From assembly GCA_027622495.1 (NCBI GenBank), contig JAQBYL010000195.1:1-7591 (forward strand): a DNA stretch of 7,591 nt, written 5' to 3'. The position numbers and the translations under genes were made by a program. The notes beneath the pieces were generated by a model. The model worked only from the letters and a program-made list of their open reading frames with translations, was not told the DNA's origin and did not search any database. The DNA is from Pseudomonadota bacterium (GTDB taxonomy: Bacteria > Pseudomonadota > Gammaproteobacteria > Pseudomonadales > Azotimanducaceae). Positions 6,176 through 7,591 of the stretch are shown one piece after another. The first letter of the stretch is position 1. Every line of letters begins with the position of its first letter.

Positions 6176-6633
6176 GGCTGATTGAACGCATTGACCATGA
6201 TCTGATGCACGGCAGCGTCACTGGTCGCCTCCCGCAGGGCGGTCCGCATGTCGGCCTGGTCAAACACTCTGGATACACCTGCGAGCACATCGAGATGCGC
6301 ACTCGTCTCCTCTGGTGGCACGAGCAGTGTGAACAGGATGTCTACCGGCTCTCCGTCAATCGAATCGTAATCGATGGGTGAGGCAAGAACGAACAGGGCC
6401 GCAATGATGCCGCTGCACTCCATTCGACAGTGCGGAATCGCAACCCCTTCACCGATCCCGGTACTGCCCAGACGCTCCCTCTCAAGCAATGCTTCGAGAA
6501 GCAGACGTGCATCTATTTCCTGGTGGTTTTCGCAGATCAGGTCTGCGGCGGTCTGCAACGCACCCTTGCGACTTTGCGCTTCTATATTGGTGCGTGTGCA
6601 TTGGACATGCAAAATACTGGCTAGATCGAACAT
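6172..6633 (-). CDS. ptsN: PtsN, EIIA-Ntr of the nitrogen phosphotransferase system
   Basis: This is a PTS EIIA type-2 domain protein that accepts phosphate from NPr. In other proteobacteria its phosphorylation state modulates potassium transport, sensor kinases and other targets by direct binding. Starting at ATG 6633 it has 153 residues, close to Pseudomonas PtsN. The active-site stretch is LGSTGIGEGVAIPHCRM with His68 as the phosphorylation site, followed by IDGEPVDILFTLLVPPEETSAHL (a family-typical block; last five residues lie near the second conserved His). A GTG at 6669 is an in-frame alternative that adds 12 residues unlike the family and overlaps hpf by 23 bp. I prefer ATG 6633, 13 bp after the hpf stop, although no well-spaced Shine-Dalgarno is visible (AAAGGA is about 17 nt away). 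The stop overlaps the rapZ start by 4 bp. No membrane segment; cytoplasmic. Confidence 0.94.
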   Translation of the reverse strand: MFDLASILHVQCTRTNIEAQSRKGALQTAADLICENHQEIDARLLLEALLERERLGSTGIGEGVAIPHCRMECSGIIAALFVLASPIDYDSIDGEPVDILFTLLVPPEETSAHLDVLAGVSRVFDQADMRTALREATSDAAVHQIMVNAFNQP

Positions 6634-6646
6634 CTGATTTGATTGA

Positions 6647-6961
6647 TCAATCCTTTGCGCTGGCGCCACGATGGGTTCTGGTGATCATTTTTTCTTTGTG
6701 TTTAAGAAGTTGTCGATCCAGCTTGTCGGTCAACATATCAATCGCTGCATAGAGATCTTCGGAGTCGGCATCGGCGAATAGTTCAGCACCGCTGATATGC
6801 ATGGTGGCTTCTGCCCTCTGCACCTGTTTGGCAACACTAAGTACCACATGAACGTTGGTAATATTGTCGAAGTGACGTTCGAGTTTTGTCACCTTTTCGG
6901 TGACGTAGTTGCGAAGCGGTTCGGTGATGTCCAGATGATGTCCGGAAATACTCAACTGCAT
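6647..6961 (-). CDS. hpf: Short-form ribosome hibernation promoting factor HPF
   Basis: The 104-residue protein is the short (single-domain) HPF/YhbH type, which binds the 30S decoding region in stationary phase and, together with RMF, promotes inactive 100S ribosome dimers. It aligns throughout with E. coli HPF (95 residues): MQLSISGHHLDITEPLRNYV at the start, KVTKLERHFD (23-32), and YAAIDMLTDKLDRQLLKHK at 71-89. A short basic tail of about 15 residues extends past the E. coli end. The long-form C-terminal dimerisation domain is absent. The start at 6961 is fixed by a near-perfect Shine-Dalgarno, the strongest in the window, which suggests expression above its neighbours. It lies 60 bp after rpoN, the usual arrangement in proteobacteria. 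Confidence 0.96.
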   Translation of the reverse strand: MQLSISGHHLDITEPLRNYVTEKVTKLERHFDNITNVHVVLSVAKQVQRAEATMHISGAELFADADSEDLYAAIDMLTDKLDRQLLKHKEKMITRTHRGASAKD

Positions 6962-7021
6962 ACGGCCTCCTTACTTTGTGGATCGCGGTTGGCTTTAGCA
7001 AACTCGGCGAACAAGTGCGTT
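6962..7021 (-). other. rpoN-hpf intergenic gap
   Basis: These 60 bp are the largest gap in the window. They contain the hpf Shine-Dalgarno. I see no convincing sigma-70 promoter, no sigma-54 -24/-12 element (GG then GC about 10 nt apart in the TGGCAC...TTGC context) and no hairpin followed by a T-run. hpf in other species can have its own promoter, which may instead lie within the end of rpoN. Confidence 0.5.
6966..6972 (-). promoter_or_regulatory. Strong Shine-Dalgarno of hpf
   Basis: On the minus strand this reads AAGGAGG, ending 4 nt before the hpf ATG. It is the only near-consensus site in the minus-strand cluster; ptsN, rapZ, ptsO/npr and mgtE have weak or poorly spaced sites. Confidence 0.85.
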
Positions 7022-7591
7022 TCAGACGAGTCGCTTCCGCTCGTTGGATGGGGGAATCATCAACGATTCCCGATACTTGGCGATCGTGCGTCTCGCCACC
7101 TTGATATTCTGTCCTGCCAGTATTGCCGTGATTTTGTTATCACTCAACGGTTTTCTGGGATTCTCGTCGGTAGTCAGTTTTTTTATGAGGGCGCGGATTG
7201 CGGTGCTCGAAACCTCACCACCGCTGTGGGTCGCAACGTGGCTCGAAAAGAAATATTTGAGCTCGAATATGCCGCGCGGCGTGTGCATATATTTCCGGCT
7301 GGTGACGCGGGAAATGGTTGATTCGTGCATCTCTACCGCTTCGGCAATATCGTGCAGAACCAGCGGTTTCATTGCCTCTGCCCCATATTCCAGAAAGCCC
7401 CGCTGATGTTCAACGATCTTGGTTGCCACCTTCAACAGGGTTTCCTGGCGGCTCTGGATGCTCTTGATGAACCAGCGTGCTTCCGCAAGGCTGTCCTTCA
7501 GGTACACATTGTCTGCGGTGTTGTCGGCGCGTTTGATAAACCCGGCATAAGTGTCATTGACCCTGACACGCGGTGTTGCCTCGGAATTAAG
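7022..7591 (-). CDS. rpoN: RNA polymerase sigma-54 factor RpoN, C-terminal fragment (5' end outside window)
   Basis: The frame runs open from the right edge to the TGA at 7022-7024 and gives the last 189 residues of sigma-54. The GTG at 7507 is internal. Sigma-54 directs RNA polymerase to -24/-12 promoters opened by AAA+ activators, including nitrogen, motility and other stress genes. The fragment covers part of the core-binding region (VRVNDTYAGFIKRADN, ARWFIKSIQSRQETLLKVA), the helix-turn-helix region with MHESTISRVTSRKYMHTPRG and FELKYFFSSHV, and the RpoN box ARRTIAKYRES (codons 7064-7096), which recognises the -24 element and is fully conserved. It ends SNERKRLV, a normal terminus. It is the upstream gene of the hpf-ptsN-rapZ-ptsO/npr-mgtE cluster. 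Promoter and N-terminal domain are not in the window. Confidence 0.98.
   Translation of the reverse strand, partial: LNSEATPRVRVNDTYAGFIKRADNTADNVYLKDSLAEARWFIKSIQSRQETLLKVATKIVEHQRGFLEYGAEAMKPLVLHDIAEAVEMHESTISRVTSRKYMHTPRGIFELKYFFSSHVATHSGGEVSSTAIRALIKKLTTDENPRKPLSDNKITAILAGQNIKVARRTIAKYRESLMIPPSNERKRLV

Noticed and set aside
5267..6181. 304-codon open frame on the plus strand opposite rapZ and the start of ptsO/npr
   Set aside because: Its codons are the exact reverse complements of rapZ codons, a frame in which long shadow ORFs are common. rapZ on the other strand has all family motifs and operon context. The shadow product has no recognisable domain.
6634..6669. GTG start for ptsN at 6669
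   Set aside because: The extra 12 residues do not match the family, and the ATG at 6633 gives a normal EIIA-Ntr length.
6962..7021. Sigma-54 or autoregulatory promoter between rpoN and hpf
   Set aside because: No -24/-12 element could be read on the minus strand.
6797..7321. 174-codon plus-strand frame spanning the hpf start, the gap and the end of rpoN
   Set aside because: Overlaps two certain minus-strand genes and has no family resemblance.
1..7591. Mobile element, CRISPR, tRNA or phage/defence island
   Set aside because: All space is taken by housekeeping genes with normal start, stop and motif structure; no repeats or integrase/transposase motifs were seen on either strand.

Overview
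The window looks like an ordinary, well-conserved chromosomal segment of a gammaproteobacterium. The evidence is the gene order on the minus strand (rpoN, hpf, ptsN, rapZ, a nitrogen-PTS HPr and mgtE) next to yhdP-tldD, darP (yjgA) and pmbA (tldE), and close residue-level similarity to the E. coli and Pseudomonas members of these families as I recall them. Base composition is even, moderately GC-rich by eye. I see no mobile element, tRNA, rRNA, CRISPR array or sign of recent transfer. The genus cannot be named from this sequence alone.

Layout. Plus strand, 1-1741: the last 100 residues of YhdP (AsmA-like envelope protein), then tldD, whose GTG start overlaps the yhdP stop. Minus strand, 1743-2213: darP, tail-to-tail with tldD across one base. 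Plus strand, 2257-3621: pmbA, divergent from darP across 43 bp. Minus strand, 3666-7591: rpoN (3' part only), hpf, ptsN, rapZ, ptsO/npr and mgtE, tightly packed in one direction (60-bp gap, about 13-bp gap, 4-bp overlap, 3-bp gap, 32-bp gap) and probably one transcription unit. It converges on pmbA across 44 bp.

Function. TldD and PmbA form the two-subunit metalloprotease TldD/E, here encoded as two separate plus-strand genes with the ribosome-assembly gene darP inserted antisense between them. The minus-strand cluster combines sigma-54, the hibernation factor HPF, two carriers of the nitrogen phosphotransferase system (EIIA-Ntr and NPr), the regulator RapZ and a CBS-gated magnesium channel. 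Its theme is nitrogen/carbon status, ribosome hibernation and ion homeostasis. The first PTS-Ntr enzyme, PtsP, is not in the window.

I did not find a previously undescribed system. Points worth a second look are residue-level departures (the RapZ C-terminal tail, NPr position 46, the MgtE pore motif), the alternating gene arrangement with no visible terminators, and a possible 48-codon ORF coupled to the pmbA stop. No stretch longer than 60 bp lacks a gene.
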